Of a DNA stretch of 53,592 nt, positions 16,391 to 23,599 are shown piece by piece. The notes below the pieces were generated by a model. The model ran no database searches. It saw nothing but the letters and a program-made list of their open reading frames with translations, and was not told the origin of the DNA. This DNA is from an uncultured bacterium (GTDB lineage Bacteria > Cyanobacteriota > Vampirovibrionia > Gastranaerophilales > Gastranaerophilaceae): the NCBI GenBank assembly GCA_902794035.1, contig CADBFN010000009.1, forward strand, positions 1 through 53,592. Reading direction: 5' to 3'. The stretch's first letter is position 1. Every line of letters starts with the position of its first letter. The position numbers and the translations under genes were made by a program.

Positions 16391-17344
16391 TTACTCTATA
16401 AACGCACCCATTGCACGGTATTTGTCATAGCGTTGATTTCTTAATTCTTCACCAGACATTCCGTCAAGTTCTTTCAGCGCATTCAAAATTGTTTCTTTCA
16501 GATTATTTGCCGTTTTTTCATAATCTGTATGTGCGCCGCCTGTAGGTTCTTTAACCATACCATCAATAATTCCGAATTTCATCAAATCAGGTGCCGTAAT
16601 TTTTAAAGCAGTAGCAGCTTCGAGATTTTTTGAAGCATCACGCCATAAAATTGAAGCACAACCTTCAGGTGAAATAACGGTATAATAAGCATGTTCTAAA
16701 AGATAAACTTTATTTGCAACTGCAAGTCCTAAAGCACCACCGGAGCAACCCTCGCCTGAGATAATCGCAATAACAGGGACTTTTAATTTTTGCATTTCTT
16801 TAAGATTATATGCAATAGCAGCACCTTGTGCATGTTTTTCAGCGCTTATCCCCGGATATGCCCCCGGAGTATCGATAATAGTAACAATCGGAATATTAAA
16901 TTTATTGGCATGATAGAAAAGTCTTAAAGCTTTTCTGTATCCTTCAGGCTGAGGCATTCCAAAGTTATACTCAAGATTTTCCTTGGTTGATTTGCCTTTC
17001 ATAGTCCCTATAATCATAACAGGGCGACCATCAATTTTAGCCAAACCGCCAACAATAGCTCTGTCATCAGTACCGACTCTGTCTCCATGAAGTTCTACAA
17101 AATCAGTAGTCATTAAATCTACATAATCCAGAAATTTTGGTCTTTCAGGATGACGTGCTATCTGCATTTTTTGAGCAGGGTTAAGATTTTCAAATAATTC
17201 TTTTTTGAAATCTTCTGCTTCTCTTTCTAATGTTTCTATCACTTTATTTAAATCCTTACCTGAGTCAATACTCATTTCTTTCAATTCTTCTATTTTCTTT
17301 TGAATTTCTAATATAGGTTTTTCAAAATCTAAAGATGTACTCAT
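16391..17344 (-). CDS. accA: Acetyl-CoA carboxylase carboxyltransferase, alpha subunit
   Basis: AccA and AccD form the carboxyltransferase that makes malonyl-CoA for fatty acid synthesis. At 317 residues it is of typical length, with an N-terminal helical hairpin (LEIQKKIEELKEMS) and the crotonase-fold core: ELHGDRVGTDDRAI, IDTPGAYPG, and SGEGCSGGALGLAVA with the glycines of the oxyanion region. It lies 16 bases after accD on the same strand and four bases before prmA, so the two subunits are encoded together, unlike the split arrangement of Escherichia coli. Confidence 0.97.
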   Translation of the reverse strand: MSTSLDFEKPILEIQKKIEELKEMSIDSGKDLNKVIETLEREAEDFKKELFENLNPAQKMQIARHPERPKFLDYVDLMTTDFVELHGDRVGTDDRAIVGGLAKIDGRPVMIIGTMKGKSTKENLEYNFGMPQPEGYRKALRLFYHANKFNIPIVTIIDTPGAYPGISAEKHAQGAAIAYNLKEMQKLKVPVIAIISGEGCSGGALGLAVANKVYLLEHAYYTVISPEGCASILWRDASKNLEAATALKITAPDLMKFGIIDGMVKEPTGGAHTDYEKTANNLKETILNALKELDGMSGEELRNQRYDKYRAMGAFIE

Positions 17345-17360
17345 TTATACTTAGGCTCCT

Positions 17361-18224
17361 TTATTCATGCATTGACAAGATATTTGCCAGTACACTTTTT
17401 AAATCTTTTCTTGATGATACAACATCAACCTGTCCATACTTCATTAAATATTCTGCTGTTTGGAAATCTGCAGGAAGTTTTTGTCTTATTGTCTGTTCAA
17501 TAACTCTGCGTCCTGCAAAACCAACTCTTGCGCCTTGTTCCGCAACAATAATATCGCCTAAAGTTCCAAAACTTGCGGTAACTCCGCCAAAAGTAGGATC
17601 AGTAATTACGTTTATATATAACAATCCTGCTTCATCTAATCTTGCACAAGCACAGGAAGTTTTAGCCATTTGCATAAGACTTAATGCGCTTTCCTGCATC
17701 CTTGCACCGCCTGATGAAGTAACTGCAATAACAGGTAATCTCAGTTCAATCGCCTTTTCAATAATTCTTGTTACTTTTTCCCCAACTACACTACCCATAG
17801 AGCCGCCCATAAAATCAAAATCCATGATGGCTGCTGCAACTCTGTGACCGTCAATACAGCCAACACCTGTTATAACAGCATCATTTAAACCTGTTTTTTC
17901 CTGAGCTTTTGCAACACGGTCTTTATAACTTTCAGTATCTACAAAATCCAACGGATCAGTCGGTTTTATATCCGAAAACATCTCATCAAAAGTGCCTTCA
18001 TCAAATAACTGGTTTACTCTTTTTCTTGCATTTACCCTGAAATGGTAATCACAAGCAGGGCATACCATCAAATTATCTTCTATATCTTTTTTTAGTAATT
18101 GAGCTTCGCAATGAACACATTTTGTCCATAAGTCAGGGTTTGCCTCTATTTCAACTCTGGCTTCAAGTGCTCTGCGCTGAATTTGAGCTTCCTTCCGCTT
18201 TTCAAACCAATCTTGAACTGTCAT
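17361..18224 (-). CDS. accD: Acetyl-CoA carboxylase carboxyltransferase, beta subunit
   Basis: The beta subunit carries a zinc ribbon. Cys36, Cys39, Cys55 and Cys58 (CVHCEAQ, then CPACDYHF) are all present. The crotonase-fold core has AIMDFDFMGGSMGSVVGEK and SSGGARMQESALSLMQM. The length of 287 residues is standard. A ribosome site AAGGA precedes the ATG. It is the first gene of accD-accA-prmA, with 114 bases of AT-rich sequence upstream that should hold the promoter. Confidence 0.97.
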   Translation of the reverse strand: MTVQDWFEKRKEAQIQRRALEARVEIEANPDLWTKCVHCEAQLLKKDIEDNLMVCPACDYHFRVNARKRVNQLFDEGTFDEMFSDIKPTDPLDFVDTESYKDRVAKAQEKTGLNDAVITGVGCIDGHRVAAAIMDFDFMGGSMGSVVGEKVTRIIEKAIELRLPVIAVTSSGGARMQESALSLMQMAKTSCACARLDEAGLLYINVITDPTFGGVTASFGTLGDIIVAEQGARVGFAGRRVIEQTIRQKLPADFQTAEYLMKYGQVDVVSSRKDLKSVLANILSMHE

Positions 18225-18338
18225 ATTAAATAATCCTTTTACTATATCCCTAAAGGTAAATTTTTATACTTACCCAAATATATTATAACAAATATTTGAA
18301 ATTGGCAAAAACTTAATATAATCCTTACATAATAAATG

Positions 18339-19085
18339 TCACATAAACAATTCATAAAGAATAACAGATACAGACGATGCAAGGTTTAAGGATTCTACAT
18401 TTTCATTCATTTCAATTTTAACAGAATCTGTTGCATAATCTGTCAGCTCTTTTGATAATCCGTCTGATTCCGCTCCAAACATAATTAAGACAGGATACTT
18501 ACATTCAAATTGCTTTAACATATTTCTGCTTCTTGGTAAAGTTGCGACCTTTGAAAATTTTGCAAATACTTTATCCAATATCTTGAAATCATTTACATAA
18601 ACAAAAGGAATTTTCCATAAATTGCCGACTGCGGAACGAACACACTTTGGATTGTAAATATCAGCACTTTCTCCGTATAAAACAATACCCTCAGCCCCAA
18701 ATGCAACCGCAGAACGAATTATAGTACCCAAATTTCCCAAATCTTTAATATTTTCCAATAAAATAACCTTTTTAAATTTTGAAAAATCATTTATATCATA
18801 TTTCTTTTGATACGCAACAGCTACAGCAGGCGGTTCGGATTCGGTAGAAGAAAGTTTTTTTAACACAGCAGAAGTTGTTTCAATTATCAAATCTTTTGCA
18901 AATGAGTAATCTGAAACATTATCCTTATTTACAAATATTTTTTCTATATTAATTCCGTAATCAAAAGCCTCTTTTATAGCTTTAAAACCTTCAAGCAAAA
19001 ATTTTCCCGTTTCGGTTCTGTATTTTTTTTGAAGTAATTTTGAACAGGATTTTACCAAATCATTATTTGTACTAGTTATTTCCAC
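18339..19085 (-). CDS. SpoU/TrmH family RNA 2'-O-methyltransferase
   Basis: A SPOUT-fold enzyme that methylates ribose in tRNA or rRNA. The N-terminal part is the L30e-like substrate-binding domain (YRTETGKFLLEGFKAIKEA). The C-terminal knot carries the three SpoU motifs: NIKDLGNLGTIIRSAVAFGA, LIMFGAESDGLS and ENVESLNLASSVSVILYE. At 248 residues it fits the RlmB/TrmH-like group, but the exact target base cannot be read from sequence. The GTG start at 19083-19085 overlaps the stop of the upstream peptidase by one base (TAGTG), so translation is coupled. Confidence 0.92.
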   Translation of the reverse strand: MEITSTNNDLVKSCSKLLQKKYRTETGKFLLEGFKAIKEAFDYGINIEKIFVNKDNVSDYSFAKDLIIETTSAVLKKLSSTESEPPAVAVAYQKKYDINDFSKFKKVILLENIKDLGNLGTIIRSAVAFGAEGIVLYGESADIYNPKCVRSAVGNLWKIPFVYVNDFKILDKVFAKFSKVATLPRSRNMLKQFECKYPVLIMFGAESDGLSKELTDYATDSVKIEMNENVESLNLASSVSVILYELFM

Positions 19086-20647
19086 TATATAACCTCGAAT
19101 TCATTTAGCCGGAGTTTTTCTTCTTCACTGAGCAAGTCATAATCAATCAATTTTGATTCATAAGGCATTTTTACGAAAGAATGAATATCTCCATCTTTAA
19201 AATAACATGAATTTTCCAATCGGACACCAAATTCACCTTCTTTATACAACCCCGGCTCAATTGAAAAACATTCCCCATCTAATAAAGGAGTTTTGGCAAT
19301 TTCGTGCGAACTCAAATTTGGCGGATATTCATGAACATTAATTCCAATACCATGCCCTAAACCATGATTAAACACAAAACCATCTAAATCACATTGTGCA
19401 AAAAAATCACGAACCATAGCATCTATTTCATAACCTGTTACAGGTCTTTTAGCAGATAATTTGCAATAATTAAAGCCTCTGAGAAAAGCTTTTAACACAT
19501 ATGTATAGATTTTTTTATGCAATGGAGAAGGAGTACCTTTAACAAACACTCTTGTTATATCAGTAGCCAAACCACCTTCAAAATAACCGCCGCAATCGAT
19601 TAAAACAAGACTTCCGTCAGTTATAATTTCGTCTTTGGAACATTTTGAATAATGGGCTAATGCGCTATTTTTATCTTTTGCAACAATTGAAGCAAAACTC
19701 AAGCCTGTTGCGCCCTGATTTTTAAACTCTTTAGCCAGCTGAAATGCAATATCAAATTCAGAAATATTATCGTTATTATATATATAATCTCTGATTGCCA
19801 TTAAAGCATTATCTGTTCTTTTAAATGCATCTTTCATATGCTCAAGCTCAAATTTATTTTTTTGAGCTTTATAAAGCTTTACAGGATTGTTTTTCAAATT
19901 AAATGCTCTATCCCCAAGCAAAGCATATTCATAAGCATTAATAGAAGTTTTATCGACAAAAACATCATGTTTTATATTTTTTAAGAATTCATCAATATTA
20001 TTTAATTTTTCACCATTAAACAATATTGCATTATTTTTCATAATCATGGCTTTTGCCATAATTTTTGCGCTATAAGGCTGTCTTGTAAAATTACGCATAT
20101 TAAATATATACGAGACTTCATCAGGATCAGTAAGATAAATAGCTTCATCATCACTTAGATTTGAAGATATTTTTGCAATTTTGTCATCCGAATTTAAGCC
20201 GGTATATTTTGACTCAAGAGAAATCTCTCCGTCAGAATTATAATGAATTTTATCATCATAAGGATCATTCTCAAAAAGTTTAATTTTTCTTCTTTGTGCA
20301 TATAATTCCAGATTTTTTTGAGAAATCTTTTTACTAAAAATACCTAAAACCTCATCTTCTGGAATTTTATTTACGATTTCATCAATAAAATTTTGTCCGT
20401 TTTGTAATTTGACAACCGAAACAAAATTATGATTTACCTCAATATCCGCCTGAATATGATATCTTCCATCTACAAACAAATAAACCGTTTCGGGAGCAAC
20501 TAAAGCCTCGCCTGTAGAGCCCGAAAATCCGGTTAATTTATACCTTGAATTCTGCGCTAAGGTATTATACTCTACCAAAAATTCGTTAGTAGAATTTACC
20601 AGAAGATAATTTACATCATTATCACGCATAAAGGTTCGTATATTCAT
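19085..20647 (-). CDS. pepP: Xaa-Pro aminopeptidase (M24B family)
   Basis: Aminopeptidase P removes N-terminal residues preceding proline, using a dinuclear metal centre. The pita-bread domain holds the five expected ligands: two Asp in VLIDCGGYFEGGLATDITRV, His in HGLGHGIGINVHE, Glu in FSIEPGLY and Glu in GVRLENS. The first 260 residues form the two creatinase-like N-terminal domains, making the 520-residue protein of the longer type. It starts behind GAGG at 20655-20652 and overlaps the SpoU methylase by one base. No signal peptide, so cytosolic. The gene symbol is by family. Confidence 0.92.
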   Translation of the reverse strand: MNIRTFMRDNDVNYLLVNSTNEFLVEYNTLAQNSRYKLTGFSGSTGEALVAPETVYLFVDGRYHIQADIEVNHNFVSVVKLQNGQNFIDEIVNKIPEDEVLGIFSKKISQKNLELYAQRRKIKLFENDPYDDKIHYNSDGEISLESKYTGLNSDDKIAKISSNLSDDEAIYLTDPDEVSYIFNMRNFTRQPYSAKIMAKAMIMKNNAILFNGEKLNNIDEFLKNIKHDVFVDKTSINAYEYALLGDRAFNLKNNPVKLYKAQKNKFELEHMKDAFKRTDNALMAIRDYIYNNDNISEFDIAFQLAKEFKNQGATGLSFASIVAKDKNSALAHYSKCSKDEIITDGSLVLIDCGGYFEGGLATDITRVFVKGTPSPLHKKIYTYVLKAFLRGFNYCKLSAKRPVTGYEIDAMVRDFFAQCDLDGFVFNHGLGHGIGINVHEYPPNLSSHEIAKTPLLDGECFSIEPGLYKEGEFGVRLENSCYFKDGDIHSFVKMPYESKLIDYDLLSEEEKLRLNEFEVI

Positions 20648-20671
20648 ATAACCTCAATACTTTTAAAATTA

Positions 20672-20956
20672 TTAATCTTCTTTTCCTGTTAATTGAATCA
20701 AATGCCAGCCAAACTGAGTTTCAACAGGCTGAGATATATCACCGATTTCCATAGAAAAGCATGCATCTTCAAAAGGTTTAACCATCATGCCTTTGCCAAA
20801 ATACCCCAAATCGCCGCCTGCTCTGCCTGATGGGCATAAAGATTTTTCCATAGCAGCATCGGCAAAATCAATTTTACCTGCCATTATTTCATCATATAAA
20901 TCTTTTGCTTCCTGCTCTGTTTTTACTAATATATGGCTTGCTCTAACTTCTGTCAT
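20672..20956 (-). CDS. ppiC: Single-domain parvulin peptidyl-prolyl isomerase
   Basis: A 94-residue cytosolic parvulin with no signal peptide. The family pattern is complete: ASHILVKTEQEAKDL, SGRAGGDLGYFGKGMMVKPF, FSMEIGDIS and TQFGWHLIQL. It speeds cis-trans isomerisation of prolyl bonds in folding proteins. It lies 24 bases ahead of the aminopeptidase P gene, a neighbour with a proline-related role, and has its own promoter. Confidence 0.95.
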   Translation of the reverse strand: MTEVRASHILVKTEQEAKDLYDEIMAGKIDFADAAMEKSLCPSGRAGGDLGYFGKGMMVKPFEDACFSMEIGDISQPVETQFGWHLIQLTGKED

Positions 20957-20981
20957 AATATACTCCTTTTCAAATACACAC

Positions 20982-21010
20982 TATATACTAAACACAAAGA
21001 CATTTTACAA
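20982..21010 (-). promoter_or_regulatory. Predicted sigma-70 promoter of ppiC
   Basis: Minus-strand TTGTAA (21005-21010), a 17-base spacer, then TATATA (20982-20987). A ribosome site AAAGGAG follows about 15 bases later, before the ppiC start. Confidence 0.6.
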
Positions 21011-21321
21011 TAAAAAGACCTGTCTTGCAAGAAACAAAACAAGCCGGAAGTTATAAAACATGAAAAATTTTGATTAAAGTGTAAGTCCAAAACATTTTAA
21101 ACCAAACCGGAAAAGAAACAAAATCTTATCGTAACCCCGAAAAAGTGCCTGGATGCATTGAACTTACATTTATATAATAACCGTTCATGACACTTATGGC
21201 ACCATTCTAAAGTATAAATTCACGCTATTCTTTGGAAGTATTTTTATATAATACTTTAGAGTTATAAATTAACAAAATGAAATATTTTAACAAAAAATGA
21301 ACTTATTTATTTTCAAATCGT
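21011..21321. other. Gene-free stretch with two inverted repeats
   Basis: No coding region is visible. TCTAAAGTAT (21206-21215) is the exact reverse complement of 21251-21260, and AAGTAT at 21236-21241 can pair with the same 3' arm (21251-21256), giving mutually exclusive hairpins. A further pair, TGTAAGT near 21079-21085 with ACTTACA near 21167-21173, brackets about 80 bases containing the only GC-rich patches of the region. This could be a small RNA or a regulated leader, but I recognise no known RNA family. Confidence 0.35.
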
Positions 21322-21338
21322 TATAATATTGTAAAGGA
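21322..21338 (+). promoter_or_regulatory. -10 box and ribosome site of the anti-sigma operon
   Basis: TATAAT at 21322-21327 is followed at once by AAAGGA (21333-21338), nine bases before the ATG at 21347. The leader would be very short. No good consensus -35 is seen, which would suit recognition by the ECF factor encoded in the same operon. Confidence 0.45.
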
Positions 21339-21346
21339 TAAAAATT

Positions 21347-21691
21347 ATGACAGACAAATGTACAAAATACGAAGCTCTATTTACTTTTGCAAGTGAAGAA
21401 GATTTTCTCAAACACATTGAACAATGTGAAGATTGCAGGCTCGAACATGAAAAAATGCAAAAAATTTCATCATTAATACAGGAAGTAAAACCTTACTACA
21501 GAAAAAAACGCAATCAAAGTAAGATATTAAAAATCGCATGTTCATTTTTACTGTTTGCATTCTTAGGTACAGGAATAGGCATTGTAAATTTAAACACTGA
21601 TATTTCTGACACAATAAAATATGGCACGACATTGAGTGCAGAAGACTTAGGTTTTCCGGTTGATTCATACGGATTAATAATGGTAGAATAG
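21347..21691 (+). CDS. Putative zinc-binding anti-sigma factor
   Basis: A 114-residue protein with H23-x3-C27-x2-C30 (HIEQCEDC), the zinc anti-sigma (ZAS) signature, in the N-terminal cytosolic part. One membrane helix follows at about 61-80, then a short periplasmic tail of 34 residues. Such proteins hold an ECF sigma factor until an envelope signal releases it. Its stop codon directly abuts the ATG of the sigma factor at 21692. It stands first in the operon, as in CnrYXH-type systems. Family placement rests on the motif, topology and neighbour. Confidence 0.8.
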   Translation: MTDKCTKYEALFTFASEEDFLKHIEQCEDCRLEHEKMQKISSLIQEVKPYYRKKRNQSKILKIACSFLLFAFLGTGIGIVNLNTDISDTIKYGTTLSAEDLGFPVDSYGLIMVE

Positions 21692-22189
21692 ATGGATTTT
21701 AACAAAATAATAGAAACAAATAAACAAAATATCAAAAATATAATCCGTTTGATAACAAAAGAAGAAAATGAAGATATCGAACAGGAAGTATATTTAAAAA
21801 TATGGAAAAACTCACACAAATACGAAGAACGAGGCTCAGTAAAGAGTTGGGTTTCGATGATTGCGAAAAACACATCACTTGATTACATCAAATCCGCATA
21901 TCACAGATTTATTTGCGCCAGTGATTCAGACGAATATACACTTGATTCAATAAAAGACAAAAAAATATCTCCGGAAGATAAAATAATAAGTCTTGAGCGA
22001 CAAAGAAAAATCATCTCAGCGATAGAATCACTAAAACCAAAATTTAAAGAAGTAATAATAATGACTGAAATCGACGGATATTCATACGAACAATGCGCGC
22101 AAAAGTTAAAATGTCCGCTCGGTACTGTTAAATCACGCATATTTAATGCAAAAAAAGAACTAAGTATTTTACTGAAAGATTTAATATAA
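21692..22189 (+). CDS. ECF (extracytoplasmic function) sigma factor
   Basis: A 165-residue sigma-70 family protein with only regions 2 and 4. Region 2 covers about 20-75 (DIEQEVYLKIWKNSHKY, then GSVKSWVSMIAKNTSLDYI), and region 4 is the helix-turn-helix at about 105-160 (ALQ-like segment ending GYSYEQCAQKLKCPLGTVKS). The gene starts with no gap after the anti-sigma gene and is followed 10 bases later by a Spy/CpxP-like gene, its likely target and feedback partner. Confidence 0.93.
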   Translation: MDFNKIIETNKQNIKNIIRLITKEENEDIEQEVYLKIWKNSHKYEERGSVKSWVSMIAKNTSLDYIKSAYHRFICASDSDEYTLDSIKDKKISPEDKIISLERQRKIISAIESLKPKFKEVIIMTEIDGYSYEQCAQKLKCPLGTVKSRIFNAKKELSILLKDLI

Positions 22190-22199
22190 GGAGAACATT

Positions 22200-22760
22200 A
22201 TGAAAAAAATACTTTCAATGCTTTTATTATCAGCAGTTTTAACAATCGGTTCGACTCAGGCAATCGCTGGCGAATCGGCTGATAACATTCAACAAAAGCC
22301 TCAAAAAGAGCAACAAATGATGAAAGTCAGAGAATCATTTGAAAAACGCCTCAATTTAACAGAGGAACAAAAAACAAAAGCTAAAAAAATTCACCAAAAA
22401 GGTGCAAAACAAATGAAACCGGTTATGAAAAAAATCGGTCAGCTAAAACAAGAAATTCGTGAAATCAAAAAATCTGAATTAGACGAATCCGCAAAACAAG
22501 ACAAAATAGACAAAAAGTTTGAAGAAATCCGTAAACTTGATAAAAAAGCACACAATATCAGAAAAGCAAACGGCAAAGAATTTGAAAAGATTTTGACAGA
22601 TACACAAAAAGCTGAACTAAAAAAAATGAAAGCCGAAGGCCGAAAAAGATTTGAAAAGAAACATCCGCCAAGATCACCATTTGGAATGTTTGGTCCTGAC
22701 TTCAAAGGCGGCGAAAAAGGGATCTTTCCTCCTCCACCTCCACCAAAAGAAGAAAAATAG
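22200..22760 (+). CDS. Periplasmic Spy/CpxP-like protein
   Basis: A 186-residue exported protein: signal peptide (MKKILSMLLLSAVLTIGSTQ, cleavage near AIAG-E), then a long amphipathic helical region with LNLTEEQKTKAKKIH and ILTDTQKAELKKM. These are two LTxxQ-type motifs typical of Spy/CpxP chaperone-sensors and CnrX-type metal sensors. The tail is Pro-rich (six consecutive Pro) and charged. Ribosome site AAGGAG. It ends the anti-sigma/sigma operon ahead of a strong terminator. In known systems such a protein senses misfolded proteins or metal and feeds back on the sigma pathway; here that is inferred. Confidence 0.85.
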   Translation: MKKILSMLLLSAVLTIGSTQAIAGESADNIQQKPQKEQQMMKVRESFEKRLNLTEEQKTKAKKIHQKGAKQMKPVMKKIGQLKQEIREIKKSELDESAKQDKIDKKFEEIRKLDKKAHNIRKANGKEFEKILTDTQKAELKKMKAEGRKRFEKKHPPRSPFGMFGPDFKGGEKGIFPPPPPPKEEK

Positions 22761-22778
22761 AATATATGCTCAATACGC

Positions 22779-22814
22779 AAAAACAGGAAGTGATGATTTT
22801 CACTTCCTGTTTTT
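22779..22814. terminator. Strong terminator after the stress module
   Basis: A 14-bp perfect stem (22779-22792 with 22801-22814) containing ACAGGAAGTG, loop of eight, with T5 on the plus strand and A-rich sequence on the other side. It serves the plus-strand operon and possibly the minus-strand gene ending at 22838. Confidence 0.85.
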
Positions 22815-22837
22815 ATATATTTACTTACTTAGTAATT

Positions 22838-23332
22838 TTATTCGCAACGATGACCTTTAGCATTAAATAAATCTCTCAAAAAATTCTTAGCATCATACAA
22901 TCCCGAATCAGAATTCCCATCTGAAAATTTTTTGCATTCGTCAATAATTTGTGTGCAGATTTTTCTCATATCGGTATAATGTTCACGCTTTTTATTTTTA
23001 CCGAAATTTTTAAGTATAATATCAAAGAATGTACCTAAATCCTCACCCTCACGCCATATTGCACATCTAATCCATTCAGGAGCTAAATTCCTTTTATTAC
23101 TGTCAATATGACTGACAACTTCAAGGTTAATTAAACCCCAATGCTTATTTTTATTGACAGGAGTTTCATTTAATACAACAAAGAAACCCTCAACACTTTT
23201 AGGAGAATTCTTTTTTAGCAAGCAATTTTTTAATGCATCTAATCCTCTATTATTTACAATATTTATACCCGATTGTGTTAAATGGTCATATAAATATTGT
23301 TTAGGTTTTGAATCTATAAAAGTAATTTTCAT
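22838..23332 (-). CDS. Hypothetical protein (164 aa)
   Basis: No family recognised. It is a soluble protein without signal peptide, starting MKITFIDSKPKQYLYDHL behind a clear GGAGAAT ribosome site. The central part has aromatic and acidic residues (APEWIRCAIWREGEDLGTFF); the C-terminus has two helices and ends HRCE. Three of its cysteines lie near the ends. It is a single gene, divergent from a short plus-strand unit at 23407 and convergent with the stress operon. Real coding is supported by the ribosome site, length and codon use. Confidence 0.75.
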   Translation of the reverse strand: MKITFIDSKPKQYLYDHLTQSGINIVNNRGLDALKNCLLKKNSPKSVEGFFVVLNETPVNKNKHWGLINLEVVSHIDSNKRNLAPEWIRCAIWREGEDLGTFFDIILKNFGKNKKREHYTDMRKICTQIIDECKKFSDGNSDSGLYDAKNFLRDLFNAKGHRCE

Positions 23333-23406
23333 AATATTCTCCGCATTAATCTATTCTTACTATCTATACATAAAACTCAAAAAAATATTTTTTGCCAATA
23401 CAAAAT

Positions 23407-23436
23407 AGCAAATTTTATTTTTACGGGTTTTATAAT
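23407..23436 (+). promoter_or_regulatory. Repeated upstream element, copy 3, with -10 box
   Basis: AGCAAATTTTATTTTT (23407-23422) followed after eight bases by TATAAT (23431-23436). Downstream comes a ribosome site (GAAAGGG, 23465-23471), ATG at 23474 and then only eight codons before a stop. It looks like a working promoter left in front of a disrupted or peptide-sized gene. Confidence 0.5.
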
Positions 23437-23473
23437 ATGATATCGCAGGGGTAAATATAAACTCGAAAGGGAT

Positions 23474-23520
23474 ATGAAAATGCAAGTTGGTAGTTGGTAG
23501 GTTGGGTGAAACCCAACAAT
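23474..23520 (+). repeat. Eight-codon leader ORF and dispersed repeat with hairpin
   Basis: An ATG at 23474 begins MKMQVGSW and stops at 23500. Sixteen bases from 23496 (GGTAGGTTGGGTGAAA) recur exactly on the opposite strand at 53186-53201. GTTGGGT (23501-23507) and ACCCAAC (23511-23517) form a tight hairpin. This looks like a short dispersed repeat inserted into, and truncating, a former small gene. Confidence 0.45.
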
Positions 23521-23544
23521 AACGAAATTTTCTATTAATATAAT

Positions 23545-23577
23545 AAAAGAGGCTCTGAATAAATCAGAACCTCTTTT
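23545..23577. terminator. Terminator of the SLH gene, usable in both directions
   Basis: AAAAGAGG and TCTGA (23545-23558) pair with TCAGA and CCTCTTTT (23564-23577), with one mismatch and loop ATAAA. T-rich tails are present on both sides. It lies 23 bases beyond the SLH gene stop. Confidence 0.85.
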
Positions 23578-23599
23578 TAATATGTTTTAAGAAATTAAA

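Noticed and set aside
21079-21173. 6S RNA, tmRNA or SRP RNA in the 390-base gap
   Set aside because: None of the diagnostic sequences of these RNAs is present; only generic inverted repeats are seen.
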